A stretch of 5,169 nucleotides of DNA from CAZXDS01 sp964639525. GTDB taxonomy: Bacteria > Bacteroidota > Ignavibacteria > Ignavibacteriales > Melioribacteraceae. The notes under the pieces were generated by a model that had not been told where the DNA came from, ran no database searches, and was given only the letters and a program-made list of their open reading frames with translations. Below, piece by piece: positions 1 through 5,117 of this stretch (within the stretch, counting starts at the first letter, position 1; each line of letters begins with the position of its first letter). Made by a program: the position numbers and the translations under genes. The DNA lies in contig CAZXDS010000224.1 in NCBI GenBank assembly GCA_964639525.1, positions 1 to 5,169 on the forward strand, given 5' to 3'.

Positions 1-23
1 TTAATAATAATAAAGGAAATATT

Positions 24-227
24 ATGGATTCAAATAGCTCGACTCAAAAATGTATAAATTGTGAAAGAACAGAACACCAAGTACCATTGGTAAATATTCG
101 ATTTGCAGAAAATCCGACGTGGATATGCACGCAATGTTTACCAACACTTATTCATGAACCGCAAAGATTGGTGAATAAATTTAAAAACATTGATACAAAC
201 AATACCCCTGAACCAAAAATTCAATAA
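24..227 (+). CDS. Small two-CxxC (zinc-ribbon-like) protein, function unknown
   Basis: A 67-residue protein with no function I can assign. It starts at ATG 24 behind a good ribosome binding site (AAAGGA at 12-17, spacer of 6), which supports real translation. It has two CxxC pairs: C10-x2-C13 near the N terminus and C35-x2-C38 in the middle, 21 residues apart. This is the layout of a four-cysteine zinc ribbon or a small treble-clef fold. H18 and H44 lie nearby. The second pair sits in a WICTQCLPTLIH stretch, and the 20-residue tail is polar and probably disordered. There is no signal peptide or membrane segment, so it is probably cytoplasmic. The window begins 23 bases upstream, so I cannot tell whether it is last in an operon. 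The repeat element begins 8 bases after its stop codon, and the hairpin at 310-343 could end its transcript. Zinc binding is inferred from cysteine spacing alone. Confidence 0.75.
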   Translation: MDSNSSTQKCINCERTEHQVPLVNIRFAENPTWICTQCLPTLIHEPQRLVNKFKNIDTNNTPEPKIQ

Positions 228-229
228 TT

Positions 230-235
230 ATTTTT
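230..235. repeat. Possible target-site duplication, left half
   Basis: ATTTTT lies directly outside the left inverted terminus of the 236-354 element and recurs directly outside its right terminus at 355-360. Both flanks are AT-rich, so a chance match is quite possible. Confidence 0.35.
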
Positions 236-267
236 GAGCCCATTCTAAAAAGTAATATTTTGACTAA

Positions 268-287
268 CCCACAACTTCAGTCGTGGG
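268..287 (+). repeat. Palindrome 1 of the repeat element (REP-like hairpin)
   Basis: CCCACAACTTCAGTCGTGGG folds as a 9-bp stem around a 2-base apex with one interior mismatch. In RNA from the plus strand the mismatch is A against C; in RNA from the minus strand it becomes a G-U wobble. The apex core ACTTCAGT nearly repeats the core of palindrome 2 (ACTTTAGT). Confidence 0.65.
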
Positions 288-309
288 GGAACAGACTAAA
301 AATGAACTT

Positions 310-343
310 CCCCAAACGGACTTTAGTCCGTTTGGGGCTTTTT
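310..343 (+). terminator. Palindrome 2 plus T-tract; possible intrinsic terminator
   Basis: A perfect 13-bp stem (310-322 pairs with 325-337; left arm CCCCAAACGGACT) closes over two T residues and is followed by CTTTTT at 338-343. Structurally this is a good rho-independent terminator reading left to right. It could end the transcript of the small gene at 24-227 and shield sucD from read-through. It is also an internal part of the repeat element, with a near-identical copy at 5129-5162, so the terminator role may be incidental. The two-base loop is tighter than usual. Confidence 0.5.
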
Positions 344-354
344 AGAGTGGACTC

Positions 355-360
355 ATTTTT
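355..360. repeat. Possible target-site duplication, right half
   Basis: ATTTTT directly follows the right inverted terminus of the 236-354 element and matches 230-235. It begins a longer T-run, which weakens the evidence. Confidence 0.35.
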
Positions 361-414
361 TATTATAAAATAATTTATTTTTTCAAAGTATATTCAAAAG
401 AGTTTTGTTAAATT

Positions 415-443
415 TTGACTTTGAATCTTAAAACTTGAATAAA
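415..443 (+). promoter_or_regulatory. Weak candidate sigma-70-type promoter for sucD
   Basis: TTGACT (415-420) and AATAAA (438-443) are spaced by 17 bases in the AT-rich region before sucD. The upstream box is good and the downstream box poor (4 of 6). The predicted start would leave a leader of only about 10 bases, just covering the ribosome binding site. A promoter is expected between the hairpin at 310-343 and sucD at 461, but this exact placement is uncertain. I found no convincing Bacteroidota-type TTTG/TAnnTTTG pair there. Confidence 0.25.
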
Positions 444-460
444 AATATAAGGACATTAAA

Positions 461-1342
461 ATGAGTATTCTTCTGGACAAACGAACAAAGGTTTTAGTTC
501 AAGGAATTACAGGCAGCGAAGGTTCATTTCATACTTTGCAGATGCTTGAATACGGAACTAAAGTAGTTGCCGGTGTTACACCCGGTAAAGGTGGACAAGA
601 CTTCCACGGAATTCCAATTTTTAACACTGTTGAGGAAGCTGTTAAAGCTACTAAAGCAAATGCTGCTGCCATTTTTGTTCCACCGGCTTTTGCTGCAGAT
701 GCAATTTTAGAATCTGCTAACGCAGGCGTGAAATTGGTTGTCTGCATTAGTGAAGGGATTCCTACAAAAGATATGGTTCACGTTCATGATGTTTTGAAAG
801 ATAAAGACACACGTTTAATCGGGCCAAACTGCCCTGGAATTATTTCACCGGGAAAAGCAAAAATCGGTATTATGCCCGGATTTATCCACCGAAAAGGAAA
901 AGTCGGTGTTATTTCGCGTAGTGGAACTTTAACTTACGAAGCGGTAAAACAATTGTCAGATTTGAAAATCGGGCAATCCACATGTATCGGCATTGGCGGT
1001 GATCCGATTATCGGCACTCAATTTATTGACGCAGTTAAATTATTTAACGAAGACCCAAACACCGAAGGAATTGTAATGATCGGTGAAATTGGCGGAAGTG
1101 CCGAAGAAGAAGCTGCTGCTTACATCAAAAAGAATGTAAAAAAACCGGTTGTAGGATTTATTGCCGGACAAACAGCACCTCCGGGAAGAAGAATGGGACA
1201 TGCCGGAGCAATTATTTCAGGCGGAAAAGGAACAGCAAAAGAAAAAATGAAAGCTATGAAACGTGCAGGAATTAATGTTGTTGCAAGTCCTGCCGATATA
1301 GGAATTACTATGCAGAAAGCATTATTGGAAGCAAAAAAATAA
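461..1342 (+). CDS. sucD: Succinyl-CoA synthetase (ligase), alpha subunit
   Basis: The alpha subunit of succinyl-CoA ligase, the TCA-cycle enzyme that interconverts succinyl-CoA and succinate with substrate-level NTP formation, in complex with the beta subunit SucC. At 293 residues it is the normal family length. The N-terminal Rossmann-type CoA-binding domain shows VLVQGITGSEGSFH (11-24) and PGKGGQ (41-46). GPNCPGII lies at 121-128. The ligase half carries GEIGG (208-212), and GRRMGHAGAI (242-251) contains the active-site histidine H247 that is phosphorylated in catalysis. All key motifs are intact. ATG 461 is preceded by AAGGA (449-453) with a 7-base spacer. The gene stands alone between the repeat element and a strong terminator, so it is probably monocistronic. 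No sucC is in the window, so the beta subunit must be encoded elsewhere. The C-terminal regions match the ADP/GDP-forming bacterial enzyme rather than ATP-citrate lyase, which would be longer. Confidence 0.97.
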   Translation: MSILLDKRTKVLVQGITGSEGSFHTLQMLEYGTKVVAGVTPGKGGQDFHGIPIFNTVEEAVKATKANAAAIFVPPAFAADAILESANAGVKLVVCISEGIPTKDMVHVHDVLKDKDTRLIGPNCPGIISPGKAKIGIMPGFIHRKGKVGVISRSGTLTYEAVKQLSDLKIGQSTCIGIGGDPIIGTQFIDAVKLFNEDPNTEGIVMIGEIGGSAEEEAAAYIKKNVKKPVVGFIAGQTAPPGRRMGHAGAIISGGKGTAKEKMKAMKRAGINVVASPADIGITMQKALLEAKK

Positions 1343-1368
1343 ACCTTTTTCTTGTTCCAAATTAATTG

Positions 1369-1397
1369 AAAGCCACCTGATTACCGGTGGCTTTTTT
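1369..1397 (+). terminator. Intrinsic terminator after sucD
   Basis: A 9-bp perfect stem (AAAGCCACC at 1369-1377 with GGTGGCTTT at 1386-1394) encloses an 8-base loop and runs into six T residues (1392-1397). It lies 26 bases after the sucD stop. The arms are A- and T-flanked, so it could also work in reverse, though no reverse gene ends here. ndk begins only 40 bases later, so ndk depends either on read-through or on a promoter overlapping the terminator. Confidence 0.9.
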
Positions 1398-1427
1398 ATA
1401 ATCAGACTTTTTTAATAAAATATAAAC

Positions 1428-1432
1428 GGAGG
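1428..1432 (+). promoter_or_regulatory. Strong ribosome binding site fixing the TTG start of ndk
   Basis: GGAGG lies 5 bases before TTG 1438. It is the strongest Shine-Dalgarno match in the window and decides the start, because no ATG occurs near the conserved N terminus of Ndk. Confidence 0.8.
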
Positions 1433-1437
1433 TTAAA

Positions 1438-1869
1438 TTGAACAACCGCACTCTTGCAATTCTAAAACCGGATTGCGTTCAAAAAAACTTAATCGGCGAA
1501 GTGATTGCTAAAATTACCCAAGCTGGATTTAAAATTAAAGCGATGAAAATGGTTCGACTAACAGAATCATCTGCATCAGGATTTTATGAAATACATAAAG
1601 AAAGACCATTTTTTAAAGACTTAATTACATATATGACCTCAGGTCCCTGTGTACCGATTGCTTTGGAAAAGGAAAATGCTGTTGAAGATTACCGGAAATT
1701 GATTGGAGCAACAAATCCGGATGAAGCAGCCGAAGGAACTATCAGAAAATTGTATGCCGACAGCATTGAGGCAAATATAGTTCACGGCTCAGACTCTGAC
1801 GAAAATGCAGCCATTGAAATTGCTCACTTTTTCTCCCGAAAAGAATTATTAGAAAATTATTCCGATTAG
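1438..1869 (+). CDS. ndk: Nucleoside diphosphate kinase
   Basis: Transfers the gamma phosphate of an NTP (mainly ATP) to NDPs and dNDPs through a phosphohistidine intermediate, balancing cytoplasmic nucleotide pools. At 143 residues it has the usual length. It opens with the family start RTLAILKPDCVQ (4-15), in which K10 is the conserved nucleotide-phosphate contact. It continues with RPFFKDLITYMTSGP (56-70) and ATNPDEAAEGTIR (91-103), and reaches the active site NIVHGSDS at 113-120, where H116 is the catalytic histidine. TIRKLYA at 101-107 is the variant I associate with Bacteroidota and Chlorobi. The start is TTG, chosen because it sits 5 bases after GGAGG and gives the expected N terminus. 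It is first in a tight run with the Nudix gene (5-base gap) and namZ, so all three are probably co-transcribed. The sucD terminator lies just upstream, and I see no clear promoter in the 40 bases between. Confidence 0.97.
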   Translation: MNNRTLAILKPDCVQKNLIGEVIAKITQAGFKIKAMKMVRLTESSASGFYEIHKERPFFKDLITYMTSGPCVPIALEKENAVEDYRKLIGATNPDEAAEGTIRKLYADSIEANIVHGSDSDENAAIEIAHFFSRKELLENYSD

Positions 1870-1874
1870 ATAAA

Positions 1875-2426
1875 ATGTATTTCAAAAAATGGATTAAGCT
1901 CTCGCAAAAAACAATTTTTGAAAACAGCCATTGGAAGTATAATTTGGACAAATTTTCCATTGAAGGAGTCGGAGAAGGTGAATATCATTATGTTCATACA
2001 CTCGGCTCCACAATGGTTATTCCCATCACAACCAACAACAAAATAATATTGGTAAAGCAATTCCGTTACTTAAATCAAAAAGTGAGCTTGGAATTTCCAT
2101 GCGGTGCAGTTGAAACGAATATTACCCTAATTGAAAATGCTCAAAAAGAATTGAGAGAAGAAACAGGCTTTTCAGCGGAAAATTTAACTGAGGTGGGAGC
2201 ATTCTCTCCATACACGGGAGCAAGCGATGAAATCTGTACCGTTTTTGCCGGAACAAAACTATTCAATTCTCCACTACCAAAGGACAAAACCGAAGAGTTT
2301 GAAGTACTTCAATTTTCCTTTAATGAAGTTGCAGAAATGGTTGAATCTAACACAATTTGGGACGGATTAACACTTTCTGCTTGGGTAATTTCACGAAAAT
2401 ATATATCAAATATATTAGGCATGTGA
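1875..2426 (+). CDS. Nudix hydrolase, ADP-ribose pyrophosphatase-like
   Basis: A 183-residue Nudix-fold enzyme, the usual length for the ADP-sugar pyrophosphatase branch, which splits ADP-ribose or other NDP-sugars into AMP (or NMP) and a sugar phosphate. The pre-box region VKQFRYLNQKVSLEFPCG (60-77) matches the QxRY...ExPaG signature of that branch. The Nudix box runs from G77 to F99. The metal-binding half is intact in KELREETGF (91-99), with E92, E95 and E96. Two box positions deviate: the first consensus Glu is I83 and the consensus Arg is K91. No signal peptide is present, so it is cytoplasmic. The start at ATG 1875 lies 5 bases after the ndk stop and has no visible Shine-Dalgarno sequence, which suggests translational coupling to ndk. 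The 2425-2430 region leads straight into namZ. Substrate cannot be fixed from sequence; the alternatives are other nucleoside diphosphate sugars or a housecleaning role. Confidence 0.88.
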   Translation: MYFKKWIKLSQKTIFENSHWKYNLDKFSIEGVGEGEYHYVHTLGSTMVIPITTNNKIILVKQFRYLNQKVSLEFPCGAVETNITLIENAQKELREETGFSAENLTEVGAFSPYTGASDEICTVFAGTKLFNSPLPKDKTEEFEVLQFSFNEVAEMVESNTIWDGLTLSAWVISRKYISNILGM

Positions 2427-2430
2427 AGCG

Positions 2431-3681
2431 ATGTATCTTATTGTTTCACATAATGTTAAATTGCTTTCCCTAATTTTGTTTTTGCTATTTACTTCTCTTT
2501 CCTGCGGTCAAAACACTAAAATAACCGTGGGAGCAGACAATTTTGTTAAAAATCACATAAATCTTGTACAAAATAAACGAATCGGAATTATTACAAATCA
2601 AACGGGAAAACTTAACGGCAACATGCTCCTTGTTGATTCGCTCATACATAATCCATCCATAAATATCAAAGCAATATTTTCGCCGGAGCATGGTTTTTTT
2701 ACGAATATAAGCAATGGTAAAACTATTAGCGATTCGTCCTATTTGAATGTAAAAATTTATTCGCTTTACGGGAAAAATAAGAAAATAATTAGGGAACAGT
2801 TAGACAATATTGATTTATTGATTTTTGATATTCAGGATATTGGTGCAAGATTCTATACTTACATTTCAACATTATACTACGCAATTCAAACCGCTGCTGA
2901 AAATGACAAAGAAATTATCGTTCTTGACAGACCAAATCCTCTTGGGGGAAGTTATGTTGATGGTCCAATGCTTGAACCTAAATTCATTTCGTTTATCGGA
3001 ATTGCCCCGCTTCCGATTGTTCACGGAATGACTGTAGGTGAATTAGCACAGTATTTTAATGATTTAATTTTTTCCAAAATTAACAAGTTTGCTGACTTAA
3101 AAGTGATTAAAATATCCGGTTGGCACAGAGAACGCCCTGTTTCATTTTTTGAGGAGGCTTGGACAAATCCTTCACCGAATATTCCCAACTATGAAACCGC
3201 TTTAATTTATCCGTCAACAGTTTTTCTTGAAGGAACAAATGTTTCTGAAGGAAGAGGAACAAAATCCCCTTTTCTTTTAATCGGAGCTCCGTTTATTAAA
3301 CCGAAAAAACTTATAGATGAGTTGAAATTATTAGAAATAAAATACATATCATTTACCGACACAAACTTTACACCTGTTTCAATCAAAAGTATGTCAGTCA
3401 ACCCGAAATATAAAAATACAATCTGTTCAGGTATTAAAATACAAATAAATAATCTTGAGAAATTTGAACCGGTGAAATTCGGTGTGAAGTTAGTTTACGA
3501 ATTACACAAATTATACCCGAGTCAGTTTAAGTTTAACAAATCTTGGTTCGATAAACTCTTGGGAACAAAGCAAGTAAGAGAAATGATAAATGCTAACAAC
3601 AATCCAAAACAAATAATATCAAAGTGGAAAAAAGATATCACACAGTTTAAAATGCTGAGAAGAAAATATCTGCTGTACTAA
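2431..3681 (+). CDS. namZ: Exo-beta-N-acetylmuramidase NamZ family (DUF1343, GH171), probable lipoprotein
   Basis: NamZ-family enzymes remove N-acetylmuramic acid from the non-reducing end of peptidoglycan fragments, in cell-wall turnover or scavenging. The protein has 416 residues, the normal family length. A hydrophobic signal segment (10-23) ends at SLSC, making C25 a likely lipidation site, though the -3 position is Ser and not the usual Leu. Family motifs follow in order: GIITNQTGK (52-60), SPEHGFF (84-90), SLYG (111-114), FDIQDIGARFYTYIST (132-147), LDRPNPLGG (165-173), PIVHGMTVGELA (195-206), PSPNIP (247-252) and LEGTNVSEGRGTKSPF (266-281). The C-terminal FDKLLGTKQVR and the basic tail are also typical. 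The Glu of PEHG (E86) has been proposed as catalytic in this family, from memory. The gene starts 4 bases after the Nudix stop without a good Shine-Dalgarno sequence (only GAAG nearby), so coupling is likely. The anchor would place it in the envelope, facing the periplasm. No nagZ, murQ or muropeptide transporter is in the window. Confidence 0.9.
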   Translation: MYLIVSHNVKLLSLILFLLFTSLSCGQNTKITVGADNFVKNHINLVQNKRIGIITNQTGKLNGNMLLVDSLIHNPSINIKAIFSPEHGFFTNISNGKTISDSSYLNVKIYSLYGKNKKIIREQLDNIDLLIFDIQDIGARFYTYISTLYYAIQTAAENDKEIIVLDRPNPLGGSYVDGPMLEPKFISFIGIAPLPIVHGMTVGELAQYFNDLIFSKINKFADLKVIKISGWHRERPVSFFEEAWTNPSPNIPNYETALIYPSTVFLEGTNVSEGRGTKSPFLLIGAPFIKPKKLIDELKLLEIKYISFTDTNFTPVSIKSMSVNPKYKNTICSGIKIQINNLEKFEPVKFGVKLVYELHKLYPSQFKFNKSWFDKLLGTKQVREMINANNNPKQIISKWKKDITQFKMLRRKYLLY

Positions 3682-3696
3682 GTTAATTCAAAGAAT

Positions 3697-5007
3697 TTAA
3701 ATTTTTTCTTCAACAACAATCTTTGAACCTTCTTCTTGAACAATAACAATTTTTGCGCCTTTCTCAATATATTCGCCCGCCGTAACAGCATCAATTCGTT
3801 TTCTACCGAGTTTTATCGCTCCGGCAGGTCTTAAATCTGTAAGAGCAGTTCCCGTTTTTCCAATTAGATTACTTACTTCCTTTTTAGAAATGTAACCGGA
3901 TTTTGCATTAATATTTGTTTTTAGTATTAGTTTATTCCACATATCAGTCTTAGGTAAAATTTTACTCAAAATATACATAATAAATAACGAACCAAGTAGT
4001 GCCGCTGCAAGTTCGATTACAGCGGTTGAAAGCATTTCAGGATTTAACAAATTGAAATCGGATATTAAGCCAAGGAATAACCCGCTGATGATTAACAAAA
4101 TACCCAGTGCACCAACAATTCCAAAACCGGGTATTACAAATATCTCCAATACCAAAAGAATCACACCAATAACAAAAACAACTATATCAAGTGAAGAAGC
4201 CAAATCCAAGATATATCCTGAACCAAAAAATAGAACAATTGCAATAACCGAAGCCGTCCCGGGCAATCCCCAACCGGGAGTTTTAATTTCCATAAACATT
4301 CCAACCATTATCACCATAAGTAATAATGAAGTAATAATCGGATTTGTTAAAAACCGCACAAGGCTTTCCGCCCAACTTCCGTGTACAACAACTATTTGAC
4401 TGTTTTGCAGAGAAAAATAAGCAAGTAACGAATCGAAATTAGTAAGGATTGTATCTGCAATTCCATAATGGAGAGCTTCTTTTGAAGTAAGAGTAATTAA
4501 ATGCGTACTATCAACCAAACCTTTGATTTCAACACGTTCATCAACCATTCCTTCGGCAATATCACCTCGCCGGTTGTACCGTTCGGCGGTTGAACGCATT
4601 TCCGAGCGCATAAACGATTGATATTTTTCCGATTGTTTTTTCCCTACTTGGTCAACCACAGTTGTTGCACCAATTGAGCCTCCCGGAACCATTACGATTT
4701 TGCTGCACGAAAGTGAAATTAGAGAGCCGGCAGAAATTGCTCGTTTATCAATAAACGCAATTGTTTTAACTTTACTATTTAATATTGCATCTTTAATTTG
4801 AGTTGCAGCATCGACTCTTCCGCCAAATGTATTTATTTTAAAAATAATTGCTTCGGCCTTAGCGTTTTCAGCCTCGGCAACAGCACGTTTAACGTACGGT
4901 GCCATCCCAAGATCAATTTCTCTATCGATGTTTGCAACATAAACTTTGCCCTGTGCAAAATTTAACGATGCAAAAAATATCAGGAGTAAAACTATTTTAC
5001 TTTTCAA
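3697..5007 (-). CDS. nfeD: NfeD-family membrane serine protease (long form, ClpP-class domain)
   Basis: A 436-residue long NfeD: an N-terminal ClpP/SppA-like serine protease domain, a membrane domain and a C-terminal OB-fold NfeD domain. Long NfeD proteins are membrane-bound proteases; the archaeal archetype PH1510 cleaves the C terminus of a stomatin (slipin). A signal peptide spans 1-19. The protease domain (about 20-200) shows INTFGGRVDAA (58-68), then AISAGS (90-95) with nucleophile S92, and PGGSIGAT (108-115). By-eye alignment to remembered PH1510 places the general-base lysine at K128. Hydrophobic segments at about 222-239, 250-268, 273-292, 296-316 and 325-350 form the membrane part. 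The C-terminal domain is about 378-433. The TTG start is chosen for its GAGGA ribosome binding site (5016-5012) 4 bases upstream and the well-formed signal peptide. The gene converges on namZ across 15 bases, and no slipin gene adjoins it here. Confidence 0.93.
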   Translation of the reverse strand: MKSKIVLLLIFFASLNFAQGKVYVANIDREIDLGMAPYVKRAVAEAENAKAEAIIFKINTFGGRVDAATQIKDAILNSKVKTIAFIDKRAISAGSLISLSCSKIVMVPGGSIGATTVVDQVGKKQSEKYQSFMRSEMRSTAERYNRRGDIAEGMVDERVEIKGLVDSTHLITLTSKEALHYGIADTILTNFDSLLAYFSLQNSQIVVVHGSWAESLVRFLTNPIITSLLLMVIMVGMFMEIKTPGWGLPGTASVIAIVLFFGSGYILDLASSLDIVVFVIGVILLVLEIFVIPGFGIVGALGILLIISGLFLGLISDFNLLNPEMLSTAVIELAAALLGSLFIMYILSKILPKTDMWNKLILKTNINAKSGYISKKEVSNLIGKTGTALTDLRPAGAIKLGRKRIDAVTAGEYIEKGAKIVIVQEEGSKIVVEEKI

Positions 5008-5011
5008 TTTA

Positions 5012-5016
5012 TCCTC
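5012..5016 (-). promoter_or_regulatory. Ribosome binding site fixing the TTG start of nfeD
   Basis: On the minus strand GAGGA (5016 down to 5012) lies 4 bases before TTG 5007. It decides the start, as the next in-frame ATG would remove the signal peptide and the beginning of the protease domain. Confidence 0.75.
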
Positions 5017-5029
5017 ACAGTAGAAATCA

Positions 5030-5040
5030 TTTTAAACTAT
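5030..5040. repeat. 11-bp direct repeat, copy 1 (nfeD upstream region)
   Basis: TTTTAAACTAT occurs here and again at 5100-5110, exactly 70 bases apart. The two copies lie on either side of the candidate nfeD promoter, this one near the predicted transcript start. It could be a regulator site or chance in AT-rich sequence. Confidence 0.4.
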
Positions 5041-5043
5041 CGA

Positions 5044-5072
5044 GTTATATTCAAAGAATGTATTCAGAGCAA
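5044..5072 (-). promoter_or_regulatory. Candidate sigma-70-type promoter for nfeD
   Basis: On the minus strand TTGCTC (5072-5067) and TATAAC (5049-5044, 5 of 6 matches) are separated by exactly 17 bases. They predict a transcript start near 5037 and a leader of about 30 bases including the ribosome binding site. The sequence upstream is strongly AT-rich. The upstream box is only 3 of 6, and such pairs arise by chance in AT-rich DNA. Confidence 0.4.
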
Positions 5073-5099
5073 ATAAAAATCAGATTAACAAAATAACAC

Positions 5100-5110
5100 T
5101 TTTAAACTAT
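5100..5110. repeat. 11-bp direct repeat, copy 2 (nfeD upstream region)
   Basis: A second exact copy of TTTTAAACTAT, 7 bases before the repeat element that begins at 5118. Confidence 0.4.
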
Positions 5111-5117
5111 TATTAAT

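Larger units (their letters stand above)
236..354 (+). mobile_element. MITE-like non-coding element, complete copy
   Basis: A 119-bp element with no ORF, bounded by terminal inverted repeats: GAGCCCATTCTAAAAAG at 236-252 and CTTTTTAGAGTGGACTC at 338-354, matching at 15 of 17 positions. Inside are two palindromes (268-287 and 310-337). The bases directly outside both ends are identical, ATTTTT at 230-235 and at 355-360, which fits a 6-bp target duplication but is low-complexity sequence. A near-identical inverted copy begins at 5118, which shows this is a dispersed repeat and not a one-off. A short, structured element with inverted termini and no transposase is what miniature inverted-repeat transposable elements look like. 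The palindromes also recall REP sequences mobilised by RAYT (Y1) transposases. No transposase is in the window, so the mobilising enzyme is unknown. The name is my inference; the repeat structure is directly visible. Confidence 0.7.

Noticed and set aside
268..337. Palindromes considered as a CRISPR-like array
   Set aside because: Only two non-identical palindromes are present, with no regular spacer units and no cas genes.
381..460. A Bacteroidota-type (TTTG / TAnnTTTG) promoter before sucD
   Set aside because: TAAATTTT at 409-416 misses the final G, and no TTTG lies at the proper distance upstream.
529..747. A 72-codon open frame antisense to sucD
   Set aside because: A shadow of a strongly conserved gene, rich in Ala and Thr from reversed codons; no independent support.
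2825..3031. A 68-codon open frame on the plus strand within namZ
   Set aside because: It overlaps the best-conserved namZ motifs in another frame and has no recognisable features.
3682..3715. Possible bidirectional terminator between namZ and nfeD
   Set aside because: The only palindrome (AATTC...GAATT) has a 5-bp AT-rich stem before a T-run. It is too weak to call, though convergent genes this close need some stop signal.
4052..4399. A 115-codon open frame on the plus strand inside nfeD
   Set aside because: It lies wholly antisense to the membrane region of nfeD. Its Thr/Ile/Pro-rich composition is what the reverse complement of hydrophobic codons gives, and no ribosome binding site or domain is visible.
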